NCBI RefSeq assembly: GCF_023065955.2
Contig: NW_026622764.1
Span: 44,461,833 to 44,525,832 of the forward strand
Origin: Ursus arctos
Lineage: Eukaryota; Chordata; Mammalia; Carnivora; Ursidae
Direction: 5' to 3'
Length of the DNA stretch: 64,000 nt
A program made the translations under genes and the position numbers. This document shows, one piece after another, positions 23,958-35,808 of this stretch. Under the pieces are notes generated by a model. It did no database searches and was not told where the DNA came from. It saw nothing but the letters and a program-made list of their open reading frames with translations. Positions within the stretch are counted from its first letter, which is position 1. Each line of letters starts with the position of its first letter.

Positions 23958-24160
23958 TTTTTTTTTTTTTTTTTTTAAGATTTTATTTATTTATGTGACA
24001 GAGAGACAGCCAGCAAGAGAGGGAACACAGCAGGGGGAGTGGGAGAGGAAGAAGCAGGCTCATAGCGGAAGAGCCTGATGTGGGACTCGATCCCGGATCG
24101 CCAGGATCACGCCCTGAGCCGAAGGCAGACGCTTTAACGACTGCGCTACCCAGGCGCCCC
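23958..24160 (-). mobile_element. Young carnivore SINE (second bear-like subfamily)
   Basis: The minus strand reads GGGGCGCCTGGGTAGCGCAG with GTCGTTAAAGCG. It shares this head variant and the GTGACAGAGAGACAGCC body with the 35622 copy, unlike the 'GGCACAGCGGTTAAGCG' type at 16619, 33354 and 38714. It is full length with a long poly(T) on the plus strand and perfect 16-bp target duplications. Confidence 0.97.
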
Positions 24161-24176
24161 AAAAGGTGGCAATTCT
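24161..24176. repeat. Target-site duplication of the 23958-24160 SINE (right copy)
   Basis: Identical to 23942-23957. Confidence 0.95.
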
Positions 24177-24449
24177 AGGAAAGTTTTCTTCTTCTATAAA
24201 ATATCCACTAAGAGAATCTCCTTGCCCTTCCTTCCAACTTTTAAATGTTGGCGTATGAAGATATGATTTTTGGAGTTTTGCAACCTTTATTCAAAGAACT
24301 CAAACAGGATCTCTGACATTATTGTATTGATAATCAATGAGACCTATAGCCATATAACTCCAGAGTTTCTGCTATGTGAAGTTTGTTGTTGTATCTCTTT
24401 GTACTAAATCTACCAGATAGTAAAAAATATTCTAAATGATACAGTTCTG

Positions 24450-24690
24450 TTTGATTGTTAGCATAGCATAATGCTTAAAAATGGAGTCTCTGTGATCCTG
24501 ATCAAGTTTCCTAGCCTTGATGTACCTCAATTTTCTCATCCATTAAATGAGGATAATGAGATGAGGATAATAATATTTATCTCATAGATTTGTTGTAAGG
24601 ATTTAATGAAACAAAATACATGAAACACTTATACTGACATGCATGAAGGGCTGAGCAAAATATGAGCTGAGTGGGTGTCATCTTTATTCT
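24450..24690 (+). repeat. MIR SINE
   Basis: The order of landmarks matches MIR well: GCATAGCATAATGCTTAAAA, GGAGTCTCTGTGATC, ACCTCAATTTTCTCATCC, AATGAGGATAATGAGA, CTCATAGATTTGTTGTAAGG, then ATTTAATGAAACAAAATACA. The tRNA-like head is diverged. Confidence 0.8.
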
Positions 24691-25304
24691 CTATGTCATC
24701 TATACTCCACCTCCTTAAGAAACTTTCTATTCTTGCTGTGTTCCTTTTCACTAATTCCCTCTTGAACCTGCATCAATTAGCCTTTCATCCCCATTACTCC
24801 CATGTCAAGATCACCAGTGACCTTCACATTGTTAACTGTATTTGACAGATCAGCAGTATTAAACACTCAGTCACCTCTCTTTCTAAAGATGCTTTTCTTC
24901 ATCTGGCTTCCAGGTCATTAACTTATTCTGTTTTTTCTTTTACCTCTCCAGCTACTTAATCTGTTCATTCATCTTTACCATCCCCAAAAGATGTCCAGGT
25001 AAAATTATCTTGCTTCAGCCTAGACTCTTTTCTTTCAGTCATGTACTCAACCTATCAGCATATCTAATTGATTTTGCCTTAGATCAATTCCTGCCAAACT
25101 ATAAGACCAACATTCTAATCCAATCAATTGTCGTCTCATGCCAGATTATTGGAAGAGCTCTCTCTGCCCTTACTCTGTAGTCTGTTCTCAACAGAGTGGC
25201 CAAAGTGATTGTATTAACATGTCAGGTGATCATGTCACCCTTGTGCTCAAAATATTTTAATTCTTCTTTTGCCAATCAGAATTAAAGCCAAAGTTCTTAC
25301 AATG

Positions 25305-25306
<2 letters not shown>

Positions 25307-25347
<41 letters not shown>
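25307..25347. repeat. (CA)n microsatellite
   Basis: About 20 uninterrupted CA units. The frame at 25269-25517 reads histidine-threonine repeats from it and is not a gene. Confidence 0.97.
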
Positions 25348-25351
<4 letters not shown>

Positions 25352-25555
25352 AACCTCCTGCTCTTACATCTCACTACTCACTCCCTCAGTACTCCTCTCT
25401 AGTCTTATTTCCTTGATTATATCAGGCATGTTTCTCTTTCAGGGACTTCCCCTAGATAGAGCCAAAGATGATGATGTTCCCATTTCCGTAAGTCTTTACT
25501 CAAATGATACCCTTTGAGTGAAAACCTCCCTCTCTAAAAATGTCTCCTTTGCCCA

Positions 25556-25629
<74 letters not shown>
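25556..25629. repeat. Compound (CA)n(TAGA)n microsatellite
   Basis: About 12 CA units pass directly into about 12 TAGA units. Both motifs are uninterrupted, so the locus is probably polymorphic. Confidence 0.97.
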
Positions 25630-25830
25630 GATAGATATTTTTTTTTCTCTTTGATGCTCATCAACATCTTATAAGCTAGGTATTTTATTTATCTTACTAT
25701 TTTCTGTTTTCCCTTTTAGAACTAAGTTCCAGGAGGCAGGCTCTTTTCATTTTGTTCACTGATTTATCCTTAGCAAATCAAACATTGATTTCACATAGTA
25801 TATGTTGAATATACAAATATTTGTTGGATG

Positions 25831-28368
25831 GTTGTGGTGGGGAAAAGAGAGAGTTATTTTAATCCCCTTGTTACTTGCAGTCCAAAATGAGATCTAATTT
25901 TCCATCTCACATCGCTATGATACTTCTAATCAACATTATTAAATATCCTTAATGGATAGAGAAAGTGAGGAGAATTACTGTTGATTTATACTCAATGTCA
26001 TGTGATTTCAAGTTAAATATAGTATAAGTTAGACACTTTGTTACTCTGGATTCTTCAGGTAAATACTGGGATTTGAATGAAACAGACTGTTTATGCTAGG
26101 TTTATATTCAGAAATAATAGGCTCATTGATCAATTCAGTTGTTAGAAGTTATAATCTATCAATGTCTCTAAACAATATATGGTAACTAATCAATCACTAC
26201 AAGCCTACGTAACTCAACAATGTAAGAAAATGGCCATCTCTCTGCTTGCCACACATGGTATGGCATTTGAACCACACTACCTGCTTCCATTGGGTTGAGG
26301 GTGGTTCACAAATCAGCCCCCATTTGGCCCTACTGAAACTGTGGGAGGTAGGATGAGAAAGGTTTCTTTGGTGTATTAGGGCTACCATTTTCCTAGCTCT
26401 TTGTCCAGAGAGAGAAGGCTTTTTTTTTTTAAAGCTTATTTTTTTGTGTGTCTTTTGGATTGGCAGCTTTTGTAGTGCTCCGTCCAGGGTATATGGAAGA
26501 CAATAAGGGCATCAAGGAATCCACTTCTGTGTCATTTTTCCTGTTCAGAGATTCCTAGACACAATCTTCTTTCTACCTTTCAGAGTTCTTCTATGCTTGT
26601 TTGTTGTGTTATGTATAGGGGTGTGTAGTTTTAATGAAAGGCAGGAATGAGGTTATTCCATCTTGGCTGGAACCTGAAGTTCTGTTTTATTGTTTTGTTT
26701 TGTTTATTTAGTGTCTTAGTCTAAGAGAAATCAATTTGCTAAAAGGTAGAATGCCAATTAAATATAAAACATTTATTTTCATTATGCTGTTTTACTTTGA
26801 AATGTCTTTAACAATCAAGTGATTTTGAAGCAGTTTATGTGCTTATTGATATCATTTTATTAAGAAATTTATTGCCATAAATTTTCTGACTCTGAAGAAA
26901 TCTTCATTTCTCCTCATATCAGGCTCTCAACTTCGAAGATCTTCCTTCCTTAGAAGTCTAAGAAAGTGAAATAATTCTTATTTATATCCATTATAAACCT
27001 TTAGTAAGGGCTTATTTTAAGGTTTTACTAAATATATCCAAATGTTCAACATTTATTTTATGTGTATTATATCTTCTGTCAGTTTTTACAAAAGCAAACT
27101 TCTATCACTAGTCTTTTTAAGTGGGTTTACTTTTTAGAAAAAGAGATATGTGGGAAGTAAAAGGTAAGAAGAATTTTTAAATCAGAAATTTTTTTCTCCA
27201 AAGTTTTTTTCTCCACATTAGAGGAATTGAAATTTAATGATGTAATTCTACATTTGCATTTTATTTTGAAATAAAAATAAATAATCACCAAGGACATGAA
27301 GCTTCTCAACATGCCTTTTTAGAATAAGGGGTGTGAAGAAACTTTGAAACTATTTTATTCATAAATAAAATTATAATTCAGAACTTTCATCTAATCCCAT
27401 GAATACTTAGTTTTTGCAGTAAAATATTAGAAATATTTCTAATTCATGTGAAATCTGTAGTTAAATGCCGAACATTTGGAAGATTCATATAGACAATAAA
27501 TACGAAAAGCATATTAACAATCAGTGAGTAGGTCATGATAACATCCCATAAAATCAAGAAGGGGAGTCAGAGACTAAATTATTAAAAATAGGACATGATG
27601 GTAAGAAAATTCATCACATTACTAAGATTTGAAAACCTAATTGAGAGCTGAAAATGTAATACTTAAATGAATTACAGACTGTATTGAATGGAGCAAGATC
27701 CTTGTGCTAATGCCCAGAGAAATACGAAATGAACTCCTTGACCTGTACATTTACGTGACTTTGTATTAGCACATTTGCAGTGTCTGGAATATTCATGTAC
27801 TGGAAATCAGCAGTGTTTTAAAGTAGAAATATAGAATTCATTTTAAGTATGAAAACATTTTTGTGTCATTGTGGTAAACAGTTATTCTGGATTTTCTAAG
27901 GCAATTCTTATTCCAAATACATTGTCCAGTATTGTTCAGTCCATGTGTTATGTATTTTAGCACAGAGAAACATTCTTTTTCCTTCCTTTTAGTTTTTGAA
28001 ATATCCCTTGCTCCACAAAATCTTTGGGTGCTATTCAGAAAAAAAAATTACATTCCTGTAACATCTGCTTCCAGACACTAAAATTCTCTCCTAAAACAGC
28101 ACATTTTATTTATGAGTGCAGACAAAACCTGAAATTCCTCAGAACCAAAATGATCACAATCTAGACTTGACTGTGTTATGTATTTGAATACAAAAATATC
28201 ATTTATGATCATGATTATTCATTTTTAAATGTTATTTCTGTATTTTCTTTGTCAGAGAGGATTGATTTTAGTGGATTGTGAAATCAATTTAATGAGTCCT
28301 GCTCAGCATTTAAAAAATGAAATAATGTAGACAAGTGTAGAATAGTATGGAAGAGAAAGTATATATGT
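25831..28368. other. Unique AT-rich DNA, no gene seen
   Basis: No recognised repeat or coding signal. A poly(T) patch lies at 26421-26430. Confidence 0.5.
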
Positions 28369-28369
28369 A

Positions 28370-28390
28370 TACACACACACACACACACAC
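28370..28390. repeat. Short (CA)n microsatellite
   Basis: About 10 CA units, preceded by an AT-rich TATATGTATA. Confidence 0.9.
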
Positions 28391-28544
28391 GCACTAGAAT
28401 TCATCACACGTAGTAAGGGAAATATAATTTCACGAAAATTTATCTAGTTTATAAATATGCTGAGTTGTGATTTACTATATTATTTACTGTGCTTTCACAA
28501 AAAATTGAAAATCATTTTTCTGGAAGACCAGTGCTAGATATGTT

Positions 28545-28790
28545 TAGCTAATGTTCATTAAATGCTTAATATGTGCCGTATACTCTAATAAGAGCTTTGT
28601 ATGCATTCTTTTTACTCCTGATTAGAACCCCATGAAATAGGTTTTGTTATTATTTTGAGGATTTGGAAACTGAAGCTTAGTGAAGTTAAGATGGTCCAGG
28701 TTACAGAGTTAGTAAATGGTAGAGGCAGGTTTCAAACCCACAGTTGGAGTGCAGCTTCCATGGTACATATTAGTTTTCACTCTGTGTAGC
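28545..28790 (-). repeat. MIR SINE, antisense
   Basis: The plus strand is the reverse complement of MIR: AATATGTGCCGTATACTCTA, CCCATGAAATAGGTTTTG, GAGGATTTGGAAACTGAAGC, GGTTACAGAGTTAGTAAATG and GGCAGGTTTCAAACCCACAG, the last being the relic of the tRNA B box. It is nearly full length. Confidence 0.85.
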
Positions 28791-30199
28791 AAAGCAATTC
28801 CAGAGGAGGTGAATGTACACACTCATGCACACATATTAACCCTATGGCATAAGTCAGTTTTCAAATGAATGAAGACCGTAACAGTTTTGGGACATGAAAT
28901 TTCACACTTCTGGTGGAAAGAGAAAGGCTAAGCATGGCTTTGCCAGGTTGTAGCATACCAGATTATGAATTCAGCCGGGATCAACCAAATTGATAATATC
29001 CATCATTGAATATTAGAAATGATTATTTCAATTTTAATTTTTCATTGATGAAAACAATGTTCAGTACATAATATATGTACAATATGGTACCAGAAACTTC
29101 AGGGGCAGTGGGACACATAGAGGTGATATATTTCTCTTAATATGAGTACAGTTTTTTATTTCAAAGAAGTTTGAAGGATAGTTAACTACAAAAATATTGA
29201 AAGTATCAGTAATACCATTTTATTTATATGAATTTCATTCCATAAATGTCATGATTTATGGAAAGAAATATTAGGTACAGTAGGCTCACTGAATGAAATA
29301 ATTTTGACAAAGACACTTATGGCATAAATAGTGAGACAGATATACAATATGGGCATATTGAATATAAAATATATAAAACACTACTGTAATAATTGTATGT
29401 CACTCTTCCATGAATGATAAAACTAACTCTGACCTAAGAAGGTACATGGCCTTTTACAAGTTTTTGAATTCCTCATCTAAAGAGTGGGAAAGTTATTCAA
29501 AGTGGGTGACTAAAATTTCTTCTTGATTCAGAATTCTCCAGCACACCATCCGTTGTGACAGGAAGGAATAAAATAAGACATCAAGAAGCAAGGACCAATG
29601 GTAATTTATGGAGACATAAATTTATTCCTGCTCTATTGTCCTCCAGCAGGTTTTTTTGTTTGTTTGTTTTTTATGAGCTGCTGTCCTTCACACTCCTGGT
29701 GGCTCCCTCTTCCTGCTCCCACCCATTTTTTCCAAGTTGTCTGCCTAGCTTTGTTCTGCCTTATCTCAGAGAAGATTTGTGTTTTCTGGGTAAACTGTAC
29801 AACATACTTAAATAAATTCTCCTTTCTAGCTTTTGTTCATTGGAAGATCAAGTTTTGTGAGGTCGTTTTGTAGGAAGAAGGAATAGAGGCAGAAAAAAAT
29901 GAGGCAAAGACTAGACGGTGTATGATGGTGCATTAGGAAGATTGTAGGTTCTCTGAAGGTCAGGTGGCCCAGAACCTCTCAAGGAGATTTTCCTCCTTTC
30001 CTGGGTACCAGGCAGGCCTTCTGGTTTCTCATGCAACCTCAGAGTAAAGGGATGAGGTGCTGCAATAATACTCTGGGGTCAGATTTAAATTGATTTAAAA
30101 TAGACGAAGAAAGAAAGGAAAAAGGAAACTTACAACAGTGGCATTCCATCCACATCTGAGTTTTGAACATTTATATCTGCCATATAAGGCAATTCAACC
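28791..30199. other. Unique DNA, no gene seen
   Basis: AT-rich to about 29500, then more balanced. The two overlapping plus frames at 29555-29873 (86 and 91 codons) are cysteine/phenylalanine-rich readings of a T-rich stretch with no recognisable domain. Confidence 0.5.
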
Positions 30200-31700
30200 C
30201 AAACTGTTAAAGTACTTGTGTAGTAGAATCTGTGTCATAGTTTGATTTTAACCACTGCGATTGGAGGCAAGTGATTTGGGGCGCTACTGTGAAGAAGTGA
30301 ATGTGGATACTCAAGTCATTGCTGATTGGAGTTTTACTAGCAGAGTGTGCGTGGGTGTCTGGGTTTGAAAGATGATTTCGAATGAAGAGAAGCATAAGAT
30401 AGAATCGGGGGTACCACCCAAGTACAGCTCACACACAGGGGAAGGCAGCACACACAGCTGTTTCCTGTGGTAGAAATGATAGTGTACATATTATAGAAAT
30501 GAGCGCCCTTCATATGATAAGAGCGTTTCAGTGTTGGTTACAAAACACTGCTCAGTGTGGTAGAGCCAGTGACTTACTGAGTGTCTAAGAGCTGTGGCCT
30601 CTGGGGCTATTCTGTTAGCTCTGCCAAGGTCAGAAGTCATATTTTAGTGATTGTAGCCTAGCGGTCAAATACATTACAAGTGTGAGAGCATACTGATCAC
30701 CTGGGAACTACTGTTCAGGCAGATAACAGAAAGCAGTATGCACTAATTTTAAGATTAAAGACTTTGGTAACATGGATATTGGACCTGGTTGCTTCGGGTT
30801 GTGGAATGTGGAAGAAAGCCATTTAGAACGGATGTGAGCAGGCATACAAGTGCGGTGGGCTGCTATAAGCCACATTTGACTGAACTTTTAGTCTCTTCAG
30901 AATTACCTTCAGAGGCTGATGAAAGAAATGGAAGAAGCAGTATTGTTGGTTGTCTTGTGCAAGGGAGACCAGAAAAATATCAGTTTATTCATTGGCACTA
31001 GCCTCCAGTCTTGTCATCTTGTGCCGGGGAAAGCTTATCTCAACTGTGAAAAGTCCCGGCTGATACTTGCAGGAAACCCAAGGATGAAACCCTACTTCAG
31101 ACCTTTTCAGCGCTTGTTCTTCCGAGCTCCCCACCCTTCTGGCACTCATGCAAACACAAATCATGGTTATCTAGAATAATCCTTTCTTCTCAGTGTGTTT
31201 ATTAGTTGGACAACATTTGTATTTTCAGCCTATGATTGTGCTGGCTCCTGTATAGTTGCTGCAGCTCGCTGCAGCAGTAGCTATACAAAGGCATTCTCCG
31301 TTCTGCCCACCATTGTTTCAGAGAGTCTTTTTTAGTTCTGTGAGTGAAACTGTCTGTGCCTTTAAATCCACCCCCACCTGGAAGCTTTTTGCTTCAGGTG
31401 TGGTTATTGCTCTCTGAAACAGTGTTCCAGTGTCCAGAGCCATCGGCATTCATGGTTAGATTTCAGTTGCCTTTTGCTTCATGCCCTTTAGGGAGTCCTG
31501 TCCCTATTACTGACCCCTTTGTTCTGGCAGGGACGCCAGGTCTTCCCTTTCCCATAAGGAAAAGTAGGGCTGATAAGGTGTAAGTATTTAGGGACAAACA
31601 GTTGAGCAGTATTGGCAAGCTGTTTGTGAAAATCTGAGACTGTCCAGTAGCCACCATTTAAATCACTTGATTTCATTATTATGGAACAATTCACCATAAA
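30200..31700. other. GC-richer, repeat-free block with no assigned function
   Basis: By eye this block is less AT-rich than its surroundings and free of recognised transposons, which is unusual here. It carries several 60-90 codon frames on both strands (30789-31001, 30919-31179, 31344-31583 plus; 31463-31724 minus). They overlap in different frames and show no domain. A short imperfect hairpin lies at 31249-31287. A regulatory element or a noncoding exon is possible, but nothing in the sequence proves either. Confidence 0.3.
31249..31287. other. Imperfect 39-nt hairpin
   Basis: TGTATAG (31249-31255) pairs with CTATACA (31281-31287), and TGCTGCAGC pairs with GCTGCAGCA across a 3-nt CTC loop. 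A small asymmetric bulge separates the two stems. It is too short for a usual microRNA precursor. Function unknown. Confidence 0.5.
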
Positions 31701-33335
31701 AGCAGGCAAGCTTGTGTAGATCATATTTTTTTTAATTCAGAAAGTCTTAATTACAGAGAAATATTCTTCCATTCTAAAGTCTGCAATTAATGCTGCAATG
31801 GCTCTCTGCCTTGTCAACTTTAGAGTGTAGGGAACGTTTCCAGAAATACAGCAGACTTGCTGGCTGTGTCTCCTGTTTATAAAATACTTTATGCATTGAC
31901 ATTTAGAAATTTCTATTTACTTGATCTCAGATGGTCATATATTACATAAAAGAAAATTAGAAACGATTACAACTTTTCCCAAGTCAGGGAAAATTCAATA
32001 TCTAGTGCCTTGTGCATTTTTCCTCTGCACCATTAAAAAATACACTTCTAAGTTCCAATTGCCTTTCTAACTCTACTACTGGTAATGATGGACTTTGTGA
32101 TTTTCTAGCAGCAACCCTGATTGTAATCCAATTCAGCCATTTGCCCTTAAATTCCTACGTTTTGTAACAAAAGTATGGGTACTCTAATTTGCTAGAAAGT
32201 GTACTCATATTGTGTGGATTGCCTTTCTTTAGGTAGATGCTTTTGAGATTCTTATTAAGAAAAAAGGATCACAGTAAGAAATTATAAAAGTAAGGACAAG
32301 AAAGTGAAAAATATGTAAAGCCTTTGAAATGAGCTAGAGAGAGTAGATGGGATTTTTGAGGATAAATTCAAAGAAAATATAATGATCAATACTGATGAAG
32401 GAGGCCATTGCTAAATATGTCTTTTTTTAAAGTCAAACACATTATATAAGGTGGAAATTGAACTTTCGAGGCTTGTGTTAACATTCTACTGTTCATCTTT
32501 ATCAAGGCAAGGAACAAAGGGAGAAATGTGTAACAACAAAAGAGCTGTAATATGATAAGACTGTCATCAGCTAGATATTTCATCTGTCAGCCCTCCACCA
32601 AAATGACAGTGGTTTTAATACAGTAATTATTTGGGCAAGATATGGCCCTTATTTCAAAAATCCATTTCATATTTAGTCATACGCCTTTTGTGGATAGAGA
32701 CAGTGGTTGGCTTGGCACTGCCTCAGTAATAGATCTTTGAATTCTTTTGTTTGTGGTTGGTAGCAAGAGCTGGTTGTCATTTCTGCTCAGTACTGAGACA
32801 AGGCAAAAGCCTTTCCATTTTTCATTAATGAAGGAAATACAGTAGTAGTATGGCACTGGCTTAAAAAACTTATTTGTAAATCAAGTTTTATTTAATTTTT
32901 TTCTTAACTGATCTTGCAACGTTATTCTTTTCACATACTGAATATGCTTTTGTCATCATTTTTCCATACTAGTTTATGATTTAAGGTAGCTCTGTGAATA
33001 GTTATTTGTTCAATGTGTACTCACTAATGACCTACTTTGTATCAGGCACATTTCTTCATACGAAATTAAATACAAATATCAGGAAAAAAATCATTAGGTG
33101 GTTTCAATAATGTTGATTTTAAAAGTCCTTTTTTGCTTGTAGTTAAGAGTGAAACAAAGGAAAGCCACTTCTTGAGAAATATTTTCATTTCAGTACCTAG
33201 GGAAAGACATTAGGAAATTTAATTTGTTTCCGATAAATAATATTTAAATTTTAGGAAGCAAAACTCACAAAATTTAGTAAATGGTCCTAATAACCTGTTG
33301 CATTTCAAGAACTAATGATCCTAACAAGCTCTACA
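31701..33335. other. Unique AT-rich DNA, no gene seen
   Basis: No repeat could be named with confidence. A MIR-like phrase at about 33010-33050 is too short to call. Confidence 0.5.
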
Positions 33336-33353
33336 AATAATTTCTCATTTTTT

Positions 33354-33546
33354 TTTTAAAGATTTTATTTATTTATTTGACAGAGATAGAGACAGCCAGT
33401 GAGAGAGGGAACACAAGCAGGGGGAGTGGGAGAGGAAGAAGCAGGCCCACAGCGGAGGAGCCTGATGCGGGGCTCGATCCCATAACACCGGGATCACGCC
33501 CTGAGCCGAAGGCAGACGCCTAACCGCTTTGCCACCCAGGCGCCCC
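33354..33546 (-). mobile_element. Young carnivore SINE (bear-like subfamily)
   Basis: The minus strand reads GGGGCGCCTGGGTGGCAAAG with GGTTAGGCG and a good B box GGGATCGAGCCCC, a CT-rich body and an (AAATA)n tail. Target duplications AATAATTTCTCATTTTTT lie at 33336-33353 and 33547-33564. The frame at 33369-33608 is a translation of the SINE. Confidence 0.96.
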
Positions 33547-33564
33547 AATAATTTCTCATTTTTT

Positions 33565-34289
33565 ATTGAGCTGTCAAAATTGTCCTTCTGATTTTGACTT
33601 TGGCTCATTTGTGGATACCTGCACTCTAAGATTTAACCTACTCAGCAAAGCATGAATGTCAGTCTGTCAGAGCCACACAGCTCTCGGAGCAGACTACTCT
33701 TAGGGTTCTACAATAATCCATTATTAATCGGGGGGTATGTGAGGTATTAGATCATATAAGCATTTTATTGCTGGAGTTTAATTCTATAAATTCCTCATCC
33801 ATTATTTGGAAAGTTAACAAAGAAGTGACTTATTTTATCCCCCATCTCTCACAAAATGTAATGAATTAATTTATATCAGATTGATATTCTCAAATTCCTT
33901 TTAATAGGAGTTCCCATTTTATTATTATTTTTAGCTTTATTCATGCCGACAATATCATCTTCTTGTCTATTACACTCACTCTATGGAAGTATTGTGAGAT
34001 TCCTTCATGGAAGGTAAGGATGGATATGATTTGAGAAAAATAAAGCAAGATTAAGTAACCTAAATATGAATAGACTAGGAATTGGCATTCAAAAAGCAAG
34101 TGACATGTCATGGGACACCAGATGATTGACTTTGAAACACAGTTACGATCTTAAGGGTTTTTACTTCCTACCTTTTTAGTATGGTTTGCCTTGATTATAA
34201 GTTTCAAATGTCAGGATCTGCTTCTATGTGGTTTTCTTTTTTATATCACCATATACATTCATTTTACCTTGTTGTAATTGTTTAAGTTA
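33565..34289. other. Unique AT-rich DNA, no gene seen
   Basis: No recognised feature. Confidence 0.5.
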
Positions 34290-34445
34290 TATGTCTTTCC
34301 CAAGATGTTGTATGTTTCCTGAAGGAAGTATCTTTTTTATGCTACTGCTATATCCTGTGTATATTCTATACCAGCCTCTGAAGGTAATCCTGTGTACTTA
34401 GTTAACATAGTGCCTGCCACATAGTAAGCCCTAAAAATTATGTAT
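34290..34445 (+). repeat. L2-like 3' end, short
   Basis: GATGTTGTATGTTTCCTGAAG, then a CTATATCCTGTGTAT block, then GTGCCTGCCACATAGTAAGC followed by CCTAAAAATTATG. This is the usual order at the end of L2-type elements. Confidence 0.55.
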
Positions 34446-34914
34446 AGAGAGAACAAATTAATAGTTTAAAAACCGTAATTATTTTCTCATGGAGAATGAG
34501 GATTATTATGTCAAATATTATTATTGCTTTCACATCAACATGTATTTTTTTCTTCCTGAAGTGTTAAATCTATAAGAGAATAGATTAAAAGCACTTTCCT
34601 CTAACGGGAGAAAGTAGAAATTTTTTAAAAAGTGAATATACAAAGTATTGTTAAGTGTGCTTTACAAATATAAATTCATTTGGTTATGAACTCCATATCC
34701 AAAGAAAATGTATTTTATATATTAGGTGTCTTTGAGATCATGTGTGTTAAATTTAAATTTATTTAAATAATTGAGCATTTGAATGAAATAATTTGATATT
34801 AATTTAGCTAATTATCATACATTATAATTAGAATATTTTTCTAGGAAAGAAACAATAAAATATCATAAGAAACAGGAACAAAATGAGAGTAGAATCAAAA
34901 TAAGAGAATTTTAT
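34446..34914. other. Very AT-rich unique stretch
   Basis: Dense ATTTAAAT and TAATTA words, no gene or repeat recognised. Confidence 0.5.
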
Positions 34915-35115
34915 ATTTATGAAGCATTTTTCAGTTTATTAATCACACTCCCACACATTTTCTCATGTTATCTTCACAGAAACTCTGTGGCAAAGCAAGA
35001 CTCATTATCCTCATTTTATAGAAACTGAGTCTCAAACTTATGGACTCAGTTCACAGCAAATAAGCTAATGAGTGCAGGAAACTGGGCTCAAGCTTATTTC
35101 TGCTGTTTTCAGATC
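34915..35115 (-). repeat. MIR SINE, antisense, degraded
   Basis: The plus strand carries CTCATGTTATCTTCACAGAA, TTATCCTCATTTTATAGAAA, CTGAGTCTCAAACTTATGG and GGAAACTGGGCTCAAGC in the order of a reverse-complement MIR. Confidence 0.65.
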
Positions 35116-35589
35116 CCATCATTTTTCTCCCAAGAGATCTTATGTTTCAGGATATTCTGTAGAGGACCTGCTAACCAGTGTAAGTGCTTATTTTCAGAAA
35201 ACAGGAAAAAGGGGACAAAAAGGTTAAAATCTACCCTAAACATAGTGTCACACTGCTGAATCGGTTTCTGAGTGATCACTGGCAGCAGTTTGTACTTCCT
35301 CACTACTTCGTTTTCATCATTTCCCTACCTTAAATAGATGCTTATCCTTGATTGACACATTTCTCTACTCTTATATGAACATTTTAAAAATTGAGTTTAA
35401 GAATTTTCAAACATTGATTTTTTTCATATCTTTTGTGAAGTCTTCTCTTCAACCCCACATACAAACCTAAATTGGGGATTCCTTCCCATTAATGACAGAT
35501 TATCTCATGTCATTTTCCAGAGAGTACTTACCAATTGTACTTTAATGTTTGCATCTCTTTCTCATTTAACTATAAAGTCTTAAAATTTA
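35116..35589. other. Unique DNA, no gene seen
   Basis: Two short overlapping frames on opposite strands (35068-35259, 35109-35303) have no recognisable product. Confidence 0.5.
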
Positions 35590-35593
35590 GTTT

Positions 35594-35622
<29 letters not shown>
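35590..35622. repeat. (TTTA)n microsatellite at a SINE tail
   Basis: About eight TTTA units directly continue the A-rich tail of the minus-strand SINE that follows, so the repeat probably grew from that tail. Confidence 0.85.
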
Positions 35623-35624
<2 letters not shown>

Positions 35625-35808
35625 AAGATTTTATTTATTTATGTGACAGAGAGACAGCCAGCGAGAGAGGGAACACAGCAGGGGGAGTGGGAGAGGAAGA
35701 AGCAGGCTCATAGCAGAGGAGCCCGATGTGGGACTCGATCCCGGTACGCCGGGATCACGCCCTGAGCCGAAGGCAGACGCTTTAACGACTGCGCTACCCA
35801 GGCGCCCC
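35622..35808 (-). mobile_element. Young carnivore SINE (second bear-like subfamily)
   Basis: The minus strand reads GGGGCGCCTGGGTAGCGCAG with GTCGTTAAAGCG and a GGGATCGAGTCCC box. It is nearly identical to the copy at 23958. The target duplication is obscured by the expanded (TTTA)n. Confidence 0.96.

Larger units (their letters stand above)
24700..25830 (+). repeat. Ancient L2-like interspersed repeat with embedded microsatellites
   Basis: Landmarks in order are: CTCAACAGAGTGGCCAAAGT, CATGTCACCCTTGTGCTCAA, AGAATTAAAGCCAAAGTTC, CATGTTTCTCTTTCAGGGAC, GTCTTTACTCAAATGATACC, then a GTTCCAGGAGGCAGGCTC and GTTCACTGATTTATCC tail with TATTTGTTGGATGG at the end. This is a classic order for an L2-like LINE 3' part. 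Two (CA)n tracts and a (GATA)n tract have grown inside it. Exact family not assigned. Confidence 0.6.

Noticed and set aside
25556..25629. Regular repeat units suggestive of a CRISPR array
   Set aside because: The units are 2- and 4-bp microsatellite motifs without spacers, in vertebrate DNA.
31249..31287. microRNA precursor
   Set aside because: The stem is only about 16 bp with a 3-nt loop and does not extend into the flanks, so it is too short for a Drosha/Dicer substrate.
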